DNA of 36,472 nt from Thermoplasma sp. Kam2015 (GCF_003205235.1 NZ_QJSM01000023.1:1-36472), one strand, 5' to 3'. Positions 25,064-33,481 are shown, counted from the first letter of the stretch. Numbers and translations: made by a program. Notes: generated from the letters alone by a model not told the origin.

Positions 25064-25354
25064 TCAATATTTGATAGCTTTTAACTTTCTCTCCGCACTG
25101 TTCTCCACATCTATTCTGTCATCGATTTTTATATATGTTTCGACCCTTTTTATTCCCATTGAAAGTATCGCCTTTTCCCCTCTCTTGACAACATCAAATA
25201 TTTCATCAATTGTCTTCACCTCTAACACGGTTCCCATGCTATTCGGATAAAAATTAATACCCGATTTCTTGAATTCCTCCAGTGCGGCGTTTATGTATTT
25301 GGAAGCAGACGTACCCGAGCCAATTGGAATATAGGTCACTTCAGCGAGGATCAT
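25064..25354 (-). CDS. MTH1187/YkoF-like (DUF77) thiamine-binding family protein
   Basis: Small ferredoxin-like fold protein of 96 residues. The pattern MILAEVTYIPIGSGTSASKYINAALEEFKKSG, then YPNSMGTVLEVKTIDEIFDVVKRGEKAI and GIKRVETYIKIDDR, is the standard MTH1187 signature. Family members bind thiamine or related small molecules in the cytosol, often as tetramers. It has its own TATA (minus strand, 25374-25387) centred 26 nt from the ATG. An imperfect palindrome (25393-25410) lies just upstream and may be an operator. A divergent secreted-protein gene starts on the other side. Confidence 0.82.
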   Translation of the reverse strand: MILAEVTYIPIGSGTSASKYINAALEEFKKSGINFYPNSMGTVLEVKTIDEIFDVVKRGEKAILSMGIKRVETYIKIDDRIDVENSAERKLKAIKY

Positions 25355-25392
25355 AATTCATTATTGCGCGTTTCGATAAAAAATTAATGATA

Positions 25393-25410
25393 CGGTCAGA
25401 TTTCTGTCCG
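25393..25410. promoter_or_regulatory. Palindrome CGGTCAG-N4-CTGTCCG between divergent genes
   Basis: A two-fold symmetric site with one T/T mismatch per arm. It abuts the TATA element of the minus-strand DUF77-like gene and lies about 50 bp upstream of the TATA of the plus-strand gene. It is a candidate operator shared by both. Confidence 0.35.
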
Positions 25411-25486
25411 ACATAATAATAAAAAATAAGAAAAATTCGGTTCCAATTACAATAAAATTTAAATATTTATTTCACCTATTTTCAGT

Positions 25487-26140
25487 ATGCGTCAGACGTT
25501 CTCGATCCTCCTGCTGATTTTCTCCGTGTTTGTCTCGGTTATGCTTGTCTCAACTGGCATAGCAGTGCAAGAACAGCAGATGACGTCTGTCGCCATATCC
25601 GATTCGTTCAATATAAACAGCCTCGAAAAACTTGGTCAGGATTATTATCTCAAGGTTGAAGCCATCTTCGAAAACAGGGCATACACCGGTGCTGTAATAA
25701 CAATTTATAATTCAGAGGTCATAGTTCCGGCACTGTCAGAGGCAACTGCGGATCTGCTCATACCCGTAAACACCTCTGCACTGATGTCATCTGGCTGGAT
25801 GCTTAAACCGGTGAATTTGACAATTAGATTCAGCGAGAGGATACTCTTTGCGGTATTTGAGAAGAAGGTATCGCTGACCGTTCCAAGTCTATTTGAAAAC
25901 GTAAATGAAACACAGCAAGGAAACTTCATAGAAATATCATTTACGCCCACAGAATTTACAGCTGGCAATATGATGAACATAGAAATAAATGGTTTGATCA
26001 AGAGCATATCGCTCACGTATGGAACGCCAACGACGATCAGGATACCTATAACTAATCCGAACGCCTCAATTGGAGATTCTGAAAACTATTTGGAGATATC
26101 CAACTTTACCTATTATTTCTCTCAGATAAGTGATCTCTAA
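25487..26140 (+). CDS. Secreted or membrane-anchored beta-rich protein, family unknown
   Basis: I do not recognise this 217-residue protein. It begins with a short arginine-containing head and one hydrophobic segment (about residues 5-27), which looks like a signal anchor or signal peptide. The rest is predicted beta-rich, has several N-x-S/T sites and no cysteine, as for an extracellular domain in an acidophile. A strong TATA stretch (25455-25470) is centred 26 nt before the ATG, so the transcript is probably leaderless. It is divergent from the DUF77-like gene and followed by the intergenic repeat copy 1. Confidence 0.7.
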   Translation: MRQTFSILLLIFSVFVSVMLVSTGIAVQEQQMTSVAISDSFNINSLEKLGQDYYLKVEAIFENRAYTGAVITIYNSEVIVPALSEATADLLIPVNTSALMSSGWMLKPVNLTIRFSERILFAVFEKKVSLTVPSLFENVNETQQGNFIEISFTPTEFTAGNMMNIEINGLIKSISLTYGTPTTIRIPITNPNASIGDSENYLEISNFTYYFSQISDL

Positions 26141-26302
26141 TCATATTCGTAGAAGGTACTTTGGACATTGAGCTAGAAAAACCCGATCTTCTTAAAGAAA
26201 GCAATAGAGGTCAAACCTTCTTCGGACGATGTTGATCCTCGGAGATCGATTATGGAAAGCGATTTAAGGCATTTATAGCCGAAATCCCAATTAAATGGAT
26301 CT

Positions 26303-26521
26303 GTGAGCTGCTCCTAAGTTGAAGCTTCGGATCTTCCTTTCATCGAAGAGACCTCTGCTCTTCCGGACATACGTACAAGCCATATATCGCTATAACCACA
26401 GGCGTGTATTCGGATCTCATCGATCCTACTTAAGTATAATTCTATTGTGGGAAGTCCGTGTATCTCTTCCCTGAAGGTTGAAGTCTTACTGCTCCCCTCA
26501 AGTCCCTAACTTTTTTTATAA
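26303..26521 (-). repeat. tnpB-tail / IS200-605 right-end miniature element, copy 1
   Basis: A 219-bp element nearly the same as the copy at 33576. Read on the minus strand it starts with an AT-rich end and GTTAGGG, runs through a fragment coding IHGLPTIELYLSRI...RAEVSSMKGRSEAST and ends in GCTCAC at 26303. A hairpin GAAGAG/CTCTTC (26345-26350 and 26358-26363) lies 40 bp inside. The ordered ends and even length suggest a mobile unit derived from the 3' end of a tnpB gene, the part that also encodes omega RNA. It fills the gap between the secreted protein gene and the HAD gene. Confidence 0.65.
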
Positions 26522-26550
26522 TCTTCTACGATTCCGGCGAAGAAAGGGAT

Positions 26551-27171
26551 TCAGCGATTTTCATTGACTTCCAATTTTTTTATCAAATCAAGTATATCTC
26601 CTATATTTTCTATTTCATAATCCGCAAAGGCTGAACTTATATTTCGACCATGCTTGACAAGCACGGATATACATTTTAGCCTCCTGGCCGGGATCAGATC
26701 ATTCTCTATGTCCCCCACCACGATGCATTCCTCAGGTCTGATGCCCATCATATTGATGGCCTTCAAATAAGGCTCCGTATCTGGCTTCCCTTTGGAAACA
26801 TCATCTATAGTCACTATATGATCGACGGGTATACTGAATCTCTGTATCACGATCCTTCTGGTAGAGGTCACTACCGCAGTTTTTATGCCCATCTCCTTCA
26901 ACTTATTTAGCGTTGGTATGACATCCTGAAAGAACCTGGCAGATTCGATATTCTTCAGGAAGTAATCTTCCTGAAGCATCTCCACATCCAACGGGTTTCT
27001 CACAAATTTCTTGGCTAGGTCAACCCCCGGAAAACCTATCATCGGTCGAATTAGATCCTCAGGAACATCAACGCCATAGGCTTTGAACGCATTCTTCCAT
27101 GAATCGATCCTCAGCTCCACCGAATCCAGCAGTGTCCCATCGAAATCAAAGATCAAGCCCCTTATCTTCAT
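26551..27171 (-). CDS. HAD-superfamily phosphatase (phosphoglycolate phosphatase / beta-PGM-like)
   Basis: Hydrolase of a small phosphorylated metabolite, substrate unknown. All four HAD motifs are visible: nucleophile and acid in [12 protein letters not shown] (residues 6-17), VVTSTRR with motif II Thr/Ser, Lys in [10 protein letters not shown], and the acidic pair in GDIENDL. The four-helix cap after motif I is of the C1 type. The length is 206 residues. Its ATG begins at the base right after the stop of the ThiF-like gene, so the two are translationally coupled and probably act in one pathway or are simply co-regulated. Confidence 0.85.
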   Translation of the reverse strand: MKIRGLIFDFDGTLLDSVELRIDSWKNAFKAYGVDVPEDLIRPMIGFPGVDLAKKFVRNPLDVEMLQEDYFLKNIESARFFQDVIPTLNKLKEMGIKTAVVTSTRRIVIQRFSIPVDHIVTIDDVSKGKPDTEPYLKAINMMGIRPEECIVVGDIENDLIPARRLKCISVLVKHGRNISSAFADYEIENIGDILDLIKKLEVNENR

Positions 27172-27957
27172 CTATGGCATAAAGTCCAAGCCTATATTTT
27201 TATATTTGTCTGAAAGGAATTCGTAATTATGCAGACCGCAGCTGGGACAATCCTTCCTTCTATCCACGCGGATGCTATCCAGCTCCATGTTCCATATGTC
27301 CAGATTGTATATCGAACCGTCCACTTCCTTACCTGTGAGGATCTTGATGCCCAGCGTGAATGCCAAGGACGATATCGCGGTCACAAGCGAGCTGAGTACA
27401 CCCACCTCTGCACATGTCGGTTGTGGAAAAGGATCGCCGGTAAAATAGCATCTGTAGCAAGATGTTCTTCCGGGAATTATAGCCTTAACCTGACCATATG
27501 TTTCTATGGCCGATGCCATCACCCATGGTTTGCTGGTCTTGACACAGGCATCGTTTATTATGAGCCTGCTTGTAAGGTTATCTGTTCCATCCATTACTAT
27601 ATCCACAGATGATATGAGCTTCTCAGCGTTTTGCGCATCAAACGTTTCATTTATTGCAAGAACCTCAACTTCAGGGTTGACTTTTTCAAGTCTGCGCTTA
27701 GCAGCAACAACCTTCGAATCGCCTATATCTTCATCGGAATACAGCGTCTGCCTATAAAGGTTGGATGATGATACATAATCCCTGTCTATCAGCATTATGC
27801 TCTTAACACCGCTGCGAACAAACAGATCGGCGATGAGGCTGCCAACGCCACCTATACCCACCACGAGAATCCGGGAAGATCTGATCTTGGCGATATCATC
27901 GTTATTGAACTGCCTTAAAACCATCTGCCTTGCATATCTATAATCATCGGATCTCAT
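27172..27957 (-). CDS. E1-like adenylyltransferase (ThiF/MoeB/HesA family)
   Basis: Activates the C-terminus of a ubiquitin-like or sulfur-carrier protein by adenylation, for molybdo- or tungstopterin, thiamine, or archaeal SAMP-type modification. The ATP fold GIGGVGS (34-40), LIDRDYVSSSNLYRQTLY (57-74) and MDGTDN (122-127) are intact. Zinc cysteines are at 167 and 170 and at 237 and 240. Cys182 in QPTCAEVG is the likely thioester residue. At 261 residues it has no rhodanese extension. A tungsten enzyme (the AOR family member) in the same window makes a MoeB-like role attractive, but a partner carrier gene was not seen here. It is followed without gap by the HAD gene. Confidence 0.87.
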   Translation of the reverse strand: MRSDDYRYARQMVLRQFNNDDIAKIRSSRILVVGIGGVGSLIADLFVRSGVKSIMLIDRDYVSSSNLYRQTLYSDEDIGDSKVVAAKRRLEKVNPEVEVLAINETFDAQNAEKLISSVDIVMDGTDNLTSRLIINDACVKTSKPWVMASAIETYGQVKAIIPGRTSCYRCYFTGDPFPQPTCAEVGVLSSLVTAISSLAFTLGIKILTGKEVDGSIYNLDIWNMELDSIRVDRRKDCPSCGLHNYEFLSDKYKNIGLDFMP

Positions 27958-28045
27958 GCATCTTTATCAATCCAAAATTTAAAAACAGTTGCCACATTCT
28001 ATGTTCATCTGAACGATATTTCAGAATGATGAAAAAACGATAAAT

Positions 28046-28070
28046 AGAGACAATTTGATTGATAGTCTCT
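28046..28070 (-). terminator. Hairpin followed by T-rich run, end of the 53-aa gene
   Basis: AGAGAC (28046-28051) and GTCTCT (28065-28070) pair across a 13-base loop. On the minus strand the stem is followed by a T-rich stretch with a run of six T, as expected for termination after the small ORF at 28109. Confidence 0.45.
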
Positions 28071-28108
28071 AAGTTCTCCTTTTCCCAGGAACATTAGTGG
28101 TTTCAATC

Positions 28109-28270
28109 TTAGGAAAATTCCTCTTCGAGTTCCAGTATAACCTGATTCAATACATCCTCAAACGTTCTTCCAGTGTATTCTCTGAGCCCGCCCATTTCAG
28201 TCCTCAGCTTGGCGGTATATTCCGTGTCAGATTCTTTGGCAAATTCTATATTGCATATCAGCTCTTCCAT
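28109..28270 (-). CDS. Small uncharacterised protein (53 aa)
   Basis: No family recognised. The frame begins with MEELICNIEFAKESDTEY, continues through a GGLREYTGRTFEDVLNQVI segment and ends in an acidic helix ELEEEF. The pattern is that of a real small soluble protein: balanced composition, a predicted amphipathic helix and no low-complexity run. TATA-like stretches (plus-strand ccataaagg or cttaaag reversed) lie 25-33 nt before the ATG, and a terminator hairpin lies 40 bp after the stop. It would be transcribed on its own, divergently from the DtxR-family gene. Codon use resembles the neighbours. Confidence 0.65.
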   Translation of the reverse strand: MEELICNIEFAKESDTEYTAKLRTEMGGLREYTGRTFEDVLNQVILELEEEFS

Positions 28271-28430
28271 ACAGATCGATACCCCTAAAACCTTTATGGC
28301 TTAAAGTTTTTCATAAAATATATGGAAGTGTAGTATCTTTTGATGCACATTTATGAAATATCTAAAGTTTTTTTCAAGAATCACCTATAGTGGATGGACT
28401 TACAGCGGATTCTGTCACATATTAGAAAGT

Positions 28431-28438
28431 TTTAAATA
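28431..28438 (+). promoter_or_regulatory. TATA element of the DtxR-family gene
   Basis: The stretch tttaaata is centred 27 nt before the ATG at 28462, giving a leaderless transcript. Confidence 0.55.
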
Positions 28439-28440
28439 AG

Positions 28441-28455
28441 TTAGATTGATACTAA
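28441..28455. promoter_or_regulatory. TTAG-N7-CTAA site, possible DtxR-type operator
   Basis: The half sites match the outer bases of the DtxR consensus (TTAGG...CCTAA). The site sits between the TATA and the ATG of a DtxR-family gene, as in autorepression. Its four-base arms are short, so chance is possible. Confidence 0.3.
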
Positions 28456-28461
28456 TATAAT

Positions 28462-28863
28462 ATGGAAAACATAACGAAGAAGGAAAGAGACTGCCTTATA
28501 ACCATCAAGGAGTCTTCCAATGGGCCGTTTCCCGTAAGACTCAAAGATCTATCGGCTTCCATGAATATAAAGCCCCCATCCGTGTTGGAGATACTTACAA
28601 GACTTCAGGAGAAGGGATTGATAAAGAAGGATCGTGGTATGGTGGCGCTCACCGATAAAGGAGAAGAAACATACAGGAGAATAGTTATGGTTCACAGGAC
28701 TCTCGAGGTGTTGTACAGCAGAAGTGGCATCGATGCCAATGATGCTTGCAAGAAGATAGGTAATTTTGACTTTCTGGTGGACTACGATGACGCCAAAAAG
28801 ATATCTGCCTCGATTGGAAATCCAAAAACTTGCCCCCATGGCAAAAAGATAGACGGATCATGA
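28462..28863 (+). CDS. DtxR/MntR-family regulator, short, altered metal site
   Basis: Winged-helix transcription regulator of 133 residues. The DNA-binding part covers residues 1-70, with recognition helix KPPSVLEILTRLQEKGLI. A dimer/metal part follows with HRTLE (His78, Glu82), Cys96 and the conserved CPHG loop (124-127). In normal members Cys96 is followed by xxGluHis, both metal ligands; here the residues are Ile and Gly. The ancillary site is present but the primary site is incomplete, so metal sensing may differ or be lost. There is no SH3-like third domain. The gene has its own TATA and a possible operator at the start site. Confidence 0.8.
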   Translation: MENITKKERDCLITIKESSNGPFPVRLKDLSASMNIKPPSVLEILTRLQEKGLIKKDRGMVALTDKGEETYRRIVMVHRTLEVLYSRSGIDANDACKKIGNFDFLVDYDDAKKISASIGNPKTCPHGKKIDGS

Positions 28864-28938
28864 GACAAACTTTTAGTGTGAGTCAAAGTATTAATATAAA
28901 TTTTGAATAAACACATGGTCATCAGATCGCAAATGGTC

Positions 28939-29949
28939 TTATCTGAATTTTATAAGAACGCGGCCCTCAGTTTGCCTGTTCTTCATCATGTCTATCGCAT
29001 CGTTGATCCTGTTCAGATCCATCTCCATGCCTATCACCGGTTTTATCTTCCCATCCGCGACAAGACTCAGGGCATCTGACACATCCTTCCTTGTTGAACT
29101 GATGCTCCCTCGTATGGTATTGCCTTTAAGTATGATGAGACCTAGAGGTAAATTCACTGGATCAGGCTTGACGTTTCCGATCACGATCATTTTTCCTCCA
29201 TTGTTAAGGCTTCTCAATGCCCTCTCGAAAGTATATATGCCGACACATTCCAGTACCACATCCGCTCCGCCAATTTTCTTCACTTCCTCGTTGAATTTTC
29301 CGTTACCATCAACCACATAGTCCGCGCCGATCTTTTGAAGCATCTCCTTCTTTTGATCAGAGGTCGTTTCGGCTATGACCGTTGCACCAAAAGCCTTAGC
29401 CATCTGCACAGCATTGGAGCCGACTCCACCACCGGCCCCTGTGATCAGTACCTTCTGCCCTTCCCTGATCTTTGCAAGCCTGAATAGCGCATGATATATC
29501 ATGCCCGTGACACACGATGCTATTGGCAGATATCTGCTGTCTACGTTTCCCGGCGCCTTAACAACGGCAATCTCCGGAATATTTACGTATTCCCTGAACC
29601 CTCCCTGGATCTCCTCTCCTATAGATTTTTTATATGGACATAGATTTTCATTGCCTGATCTGCAGTATTCGCATTTTCCACAGGGAACGTATATCAGGCT
29701 GGCCACATGATCGCCGACTCTGAAATTCTTAACCTTGTCTCCGATCTTGACAATTGTCCCACCGATCTCATGCCCAGGAATTATGGGTAGCTGGATCCTA
29801 GGAAAAAATCCTGTTGCACTAAGAATGTCTCTGTAACATAAACCAGCGTAGTCCTGTCTTATTATTACCTCATCATCAGCCGGTTCTGGAATGTCTTTAT
29901 CCACTATCGACAGCGGATGGTTTATTTCTTCAAGGACAGCAGCCTTCAT
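28939..29949 (-). CDS. Zinc-dependent medium-chain alcohol dehydrogenase
   Basis: NAD(P)-linked oxidoreductase of the MDR superfamily, 336 residues. Catalytic zinc ligands are Cys38 (GLCYRD) and His60 with Glu61 (PGHEIGG). The structural zinc loop has four cysteines (90, 93, 96, 104). The Rossmann loop is GAGGGVGSNAVQ. Acryloyl-CoA reductases share this fold, so the substrate may be an alcohol or an enoyl compound. The ATG at 29949 is preferred over a GTG two codons earlier because a TATA box lies 26 nt upstream of it. The promoter is covered by a perfect palindrome (29965-29989), so expression is probably repressed or induced by a dedicated regulator; none is adjacent except the DtxR-like gene downstream. 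Confidence 0.88.
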   Translation of the reverse strand: MKAAVLEEINHPLSIVDKDIPEPADDEVIIRQDYAGLCYRDILSATGFFPRIQLPIIPGHEIGGTIVKIGDKVKNFRVGDHVASLIYVPCGKCEYCRSGNENLCPYKKSIGEEIQGGFREYVNIPEIAVVKAPGNVDSRYLPIASCVTGMIYHALFRLAKIREGQKVLITGAGGGVGSNAVQMAKAFGATVIAETTSDQKKEMLQKIGADYVVDGNGKFNEEVKKIGGADVVLECVGIYTFERALRSLNNGGKMIVIGNVKPDPVNLPLGLIILKGNTIRGSISSTRKDVSDALSLVADGKIKPVIGMEMDLNRINDAIDMMKNRQTEGRVLIKFR

Positions 29950-29964
29950 ATCCACATGATTAGC

Positions 29965-29989
29965 TCACGCTATAAAAGCAATAGCGTGA
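29965..29989 (-). promoter_or_regulatory. Operator: TCACGCTAT-N7-ATAGCGTGA over the TATA box of the ADH gene
   Basis: A perfect 9-bp inverted repeat whose lower-coordinate arm overlaps the minus-strand TATA box (29971-29978). Occupation by a dimeric protein would block TBP, a standard archaeal repression layout. The outer arm ends 13 bp from the terminus of repeat copy 2. Confidence 0.65.
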
Positions 29990-30002
29990 ACTAACGATGA
30001 TA

Positions 30003-30272
30003 GTGAGCTACTCCTCAGCTGAAGCTTCGGATCTTCCTACTTCCGCGACACCTATCTAATACTTCACAGGCCGGGTATCCCGACAGGTTATCTCCAAAGG
30101 CGCATATTCGGATCGCACCGATCCAACCCAAGTATCATCCACTTGTTTATCGTGGATGATTCAAAATATGGAAAGACAGTTCATAAATCATTCTATTAAG
30201 GGAAGCCCATTCATTCCCTGCACGAAAGGGAGATTTACAACTTCTCTCAAATCACTAACTTCTCTCTAAATA
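30003..30272 (-). repeat. tnpB-tail miniature element, copy 2, with hairpin insertion
   Basis: It has the same ends as copies 1 and 3 (terminal GCTCAC at 30003, the shared CTTCGGATCTTCC, and a CTAACTTCTCT end). It is about 50 bp longer because of an internal insertion carrying a perfect hairpin, ATCATCCAC (30134-30142) and GTGGATGAT (30152-30160). The internal part is more diverged, with the GAAGAG/CTCTTC stem lost. It lies between the divergent ADH and VAT promoters. Confidence 0.6.
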
Positions 30273-30332
30273 ATTCCATTTCAGATATACCGGTCTGTAT
30301 TCCATCCCATGTCATTTCCATAAGCTGACAAA

Positions 30333-30341
30333 CTTAAAATA
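30333..30341 (+). promoter_or_regulatory. TATA element of the VAT gene
   Basis: The stretch cttaaaata is centred 26 nt before the ATG at 30363, so the message is probably leaderless. Confidence 0.6.
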
Positions 30342-30362
30342 TTCGGGAAGCAATATGGCCTT

Positions 30363-32600
30363 ATGGAATCCAATAACGGGATCATACTCAGGGTTGCAGA
30401 GGCAAACTCAACCGATCCTGGCATGTCAAGAGTCAGACTGGATGAATCATCAAGGAGGTTGCTTGATGCCGAGATCGGTGATGTTGTTGAAATCGAAAAG
30501 GTCAGAAAAACAGTGGGCAGGGTCTACAGAGCAAGGCCTGAAGATGAGAACAAGGGCATTGTCAGAATAGACAGTGTCATGAGAAACAACTGTGGAGCAT
30601 CCATAGGTGATAAGGTCAAGGTCAGAAAGGTCAGGACTGAGATCGCTAAGAAGGTCACCCTGGCACCTATCATACGGAAAGATCAAAGACTCAAATTCGG
30701 TGAAGGAATAGAGGAATATGTACAGCGTGCATTGATAAGAAGACCCATGCTCGAACAAGACAATATAAGTGTTCCTGGCCTGACTCTTGCAGGCCAAACT
30801 GGACTTCTTTTCAAGGTTGTCAAAACTCTACCGAGCAAGGTTCCCGTAGAGATCGGCGAGGAGACCAAGATAGAGATAAGGGAGGAGCCGGCCTCTGAGG
30901 TTCTAGAAGAGGTTTCAAGGATAAGTTATGAGGATATTGGAGGCCTGTCTGAGCAGCTCGGAAAGATAAGGGAAATGATAGAACTTCCACTGAAGCACCC
31001 CGAACTTTTCGAGCGACTGGGGATAACACCGCCCAAAGGGGTCATATTATATGGGCCACCTGGGACGGGTAAAACGCTCATAGCCAGAGCCGTTGCAAAT
31101 GAATCTGGCGCCAACTTCCTCTCCATAAATGGACCTGAGATAATGAGTAAATACTACGGTCAGAGTGAACAGAAGCTGAGGGAGATATTCTCAAAGGCCG
31201 AAGAAACCGCTCCATCTATCATATTCATAGATGAGATAGATTCCATTGCACCCAAGAGAGAGGAGGTTCAGGGCGAGGTTGAACGCAGAGTTGTTGCACA
31301 GCTTCTGACATTGATGGATGGGATGAAGGAGAGGGGGCATGTCATAGTTATAGGCGCAACAAACCGCATAGATGCAATAGATCCCGCCCTCAGAAGGCCT
31401 GGTAGATTTGATAGAGAGATAGAGATCGGTGTTCCTGATAGAAACGGAAGAAAGGAGATACTGATGATACACACCAGAAACATGCCCCTGGGAATGAGCG
31501 AGGAGGAGAAGAACAAATTCCTTGAGGAAATGGCAGATTACACCTATGGTTTTGTCGGAGCGGATCTCGCGGCTCTGGTCAGGGAGAGCGCGATGAACGC
31601 ACTCAGGAGATACCTGCCAGAGATCGATCTTGACAAGCCGATCCCCACGGAGATACTTGAAAAGATGGTGGTGACCGAGGAAGACTTCAAGAATGCGCTT
31701 AAATCGATAGAACCTAGCAGCCTGAGAGAGGTCATGGTTGAGGTTCCAAATGTCCACTGGGATGATATCGGCGGTCTTGAGGATGTAAAGAGAGAGATAA
31801 AGGAGACTGTTGAATTGCCTCTCCTGAAGCCGGATGTATTCAAGAGACTTGGCATAAGGCCATCCAAAGGATTCCTGTTATACGGCCCGCCCGGTGTCGG
31901 TAAGACCCTTCTGGCAAAAGCCGTGGCAACGGAGAGCAACGCAAACTTCATATCAATAAAGGGCCCAGAAGTCCTCAGCAAATGGGTTGGAGAGAGCGAG
32001 AAGGCCATAAGGGAGATATTCAAGAAGGCAAAGCAGGTAGCACCTGCCATTGTATTCCTGGATGAGATAGACTCGATAGCACCCAGGAGAGGGACAACAA
32101 GCGACTCAGGCGTTACTGAAAGGATAGTTAACCAGTTGCTGACATCGCTGGACGGCATCGAGGTGATGAACGGTGTTGTGGTGATAGGAGCAACAAACAG
32201 GCCGGACATAATGGATCCCGCACTTCTCAGGGCTGGCAGATTCGACAAGTTGATATATATACCCCCACCAGACAAGGAGGCGAGACTCAGCATACTCAAG
32301 GTGCATACAAGGAACATGCCACTTGCGCCAGATGTGGATCTGAATGACATCGCTCAGAGGACTGAAGGTTATGTTGGAGCAGATCTGGAGAATCTGTGCA
32401 GGGAGGCCGGTATGAACGCCTACAGGGAGAATCCAGACGCAACCTCCGTTTCTCAGAAAAACTTCCTCGATGCTCTGAAGACCATAAGGCCTTCTGTGGA
32501 CGAAGAGGTCATAAAGTTCTACAGGACACTCTCAGAAACCATGAGCAAGTCCGTATCTGAGAGGAGGAAACAGCTTCAGGATCAGGGTCTATATCTCTGA
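30363..32600 (+). CDS. vat: VAT, archaeal Cdc48/p97-type AAA+ unfoldase
   Basis: Hexameric ATP-driven protein unfoldase that feeds the 20S proteasome. The order is the N-domain (about 1-180, double-psi barrel plus beta-clam), D1 with Walker A GPPGTGKT (231-238), Walker B FIDEID and pore KYYG (263-266), then D2 with Walker A GPPGVGKT (508-515), Walker B FLDEID and pore KWVG (540-543). The C-terminal tail ends QDQGLYL, close to the HbYX-type docking ends of proteasome activators. At 745 residues it equals T. acidophilum VAT. Its own TATA gives a leaderless start. The upstream gap is occupied by repeat copy 2, whose outer end is about 60 bp from the TATA. Confidence 0.97.
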   Translation: MESNNGIILRVAEANSTDPGMSRVRLDESSRRLLDAEIGDVVEIEKVRKTVGRVYRARPEDENKGIVRIDSVMRNNCGASIGDKVKVRKVRTEIAKKVTLAPIIRKDQRLKFGEGIEEYVQRALIRRPMLEQDNISVPGLTLAGQTGLLFKVVKTLPSKVPVEIGEETKIEIREEPASEVLEEVSRISYEDIGGLSEQLGKIREMIELPLKHPELFERLGITPPKGVILYGPPGTGKTLIARAVANESGANFLSINGPEIMSKYYGQSEQKLREIFSKAEETAPSIIFIDEIDSIAPKREEVQGEVERRVVAQLLTLMDGMKERGHVIVIGATNRIDAIDPALRRPGRFDREIEIGVPDRNGRKEILMIHTRNMPLGMSEEEKNKFLEEMADYTYGFVGADLAALVRESAMNALRRYLPEIDLDKPIPTEILEKMVVTEEDFKNALKSIEPSSLREVMVEVPNVHWDDIGGLEDVKREIKETVELPLLKPDVFKRLGIRPSKGFLLYGPPGVGKTLLAKAVATESNANFISIKGPEVLSKWVGESEKAIREIFKKAKQVAPAIVFLDEIDSIAPRRGTTSDSGVTERIVNQLLTSLDGIEVMNGVVVIGATNRPDIMDPALLRAGRFDKLIYIPPPDKEARLSILKVHTRNMPLAPDVDLNDIAQRTEGYVGADLENLCREAGMNAYRENPDATSVSQKNFLDALKTIRPSVDEEVIKFYRTLSETMSKSVSERRKQLQDQGLYL

Positions 32601-32718
32601 TCCTCCCTTATTGAATATTTTATCCCCAACTAAAATGACGGTAGGTGGAAAATCCAGATCTTCTGAAGAATGGCCAAAATGCAATAAATAAAAATAAATA
32701 CCAATTCATATTGTATTT

Positions 32719-33003
32719 ATGATGGATTTCTATTCGCGCGTGAATCAGAAGCCGGTTATGTCAAGCTCTGGTGAGATAATAGGATACGTTAAGAACTTCC
32801 TTGCGGACGAAAAATGGAACCTCATAACGATGGTAACTAAACCATCTGGAGGCAGGGGCAGGCTGAATATACCAATGGATGAAGATGGCAACTATCTAAT
32901 CCCGATGTCAAACGTGAATGTTGGGAACGATGCCATAGTGGTTATGAACCTGGAGAACATCAGGAAGTTGCCGAAGCAAGACCAACACTCTGGCTTGCTA
33001 TAG
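32719..33003 (+). CDS. PRC-barrel domain protein
   Basis: Small beta-barrel protein of 94 residues, the fold of RimM C-terminal and photosynthetic-reaction-centre H domains. The NQKPVMSSSGEIIGYVKNFLADE block and the later IPMDEDGNYLIPMSNV block are the usual PRC repeats. Archaeal stand-alone members are of unknown function, possibly RNA or protein docking. A TATA-like aaataaatac (about 32690-32700) precedes the start, and a second ATG follows the first immediately. The last 44 bases overlap the convergent pilin-like gene tail to tail. Confidence 0.8.
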   Translation: MMDFYSRVNQKPVMSSSGEIIGYVKNFLADEKWNLITMVTKPSGGRGRLNIPMDEDGNYLIPMSNVNVGNDAIVVMNLENIRKLPKQDQHSGLL

Positions 33004-33448
33004 TGCCATCCGTAACGGTATCAACCAGCTTAACGAATTTTATGAATGGATTTCCATTGTTCGGTAAACTGCTTATAGTTATCACTGTAAGTGCCGATAG
33101 ATAATCCGGCCCATTCACCGTTACCTTCCAGTATTGAGTTTCTATGGTACCCTGCGTCAGCGGTATCTCTGTCACATTCCCATTGGAAGATTGAAACTCC
33201 AGCGTTACTTTTGATAACGATATGTTTTGATTGACGCCGCTTATGTATATGGTGTATACACCATCATTTGAATTCTGCTGGGTCTGATTCGTTATGGTCA
33301 TGGATGCCTGTGGCGTCGGTGCGGATATTAGTGAAACATAACCACCAAGCAGGGAATAGAGCGTTGCCGCAAGAACTATCGTTATCGCTATGAGCAGTAT
33401 AGTGGCGATTATAGGTGATACAGCCTTATCCTGCCTGTCAAATCTCAT
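32960..33448 (-). CDS. Type IV pilin-like / archaeal secreted protein with class III signal
   Basis: The N-terminus MRFDRQDKAVSPIIATILLI followed by a hydrophobic helix is the archaeal type IV pilin (DUF1628-like) signal, processed by a PibD/EppA-type peptidase just before the VSP or AVSP segment. The mature part of about 150 residues is beta-rich, with several N-x-S/T sites and no cysteine, as for an adhesive pilus subunit or surface protein. The ATG at 33448 is chosen because the signal starts there and a TATA (33472-33481) is centred 28 nt upstream; the longer reading to 33574 has no support. No assembly ATPase gene is nearby. It overlaps the PRC-barrel gene by 44 bases at the 3' end. Confidence 0.8.
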   Translation of the reverse strand: MRFDRQDKAVSPIIATILLIAITIVLAATLYSLLGGYVSLISAPTPQASMTITNQTQQNSNDGVYTIYISGVNQNISLSKVTLEFQSSNGNVTEIPLTQGTIETQYWKVTVNGPDYLSALTVITISSLPNNGNPFIKFVKLVDTVTDGTIASQSVGLASATS

Positions 33449-33471
33449 GATACATTCATACATACATAGGG

Positions 33472-33481
33472 ATATTAAAAT
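33472..33481 (-). promoter_or_regulatory. TATA element of the pilin-like gene
   Basis: On the minus strand the stretch reads ttttaatatc and is centred 28 nt before the ATG at 33448. This fixes the short form of the protein. Confidence 0.5.

Noticed and set aside
31544-32350. 268-codon minus-strand frame inside the VAT gene
   Set aside because: It is antisense of a highly conserved AAA domain, with no promoter or ribosome site.
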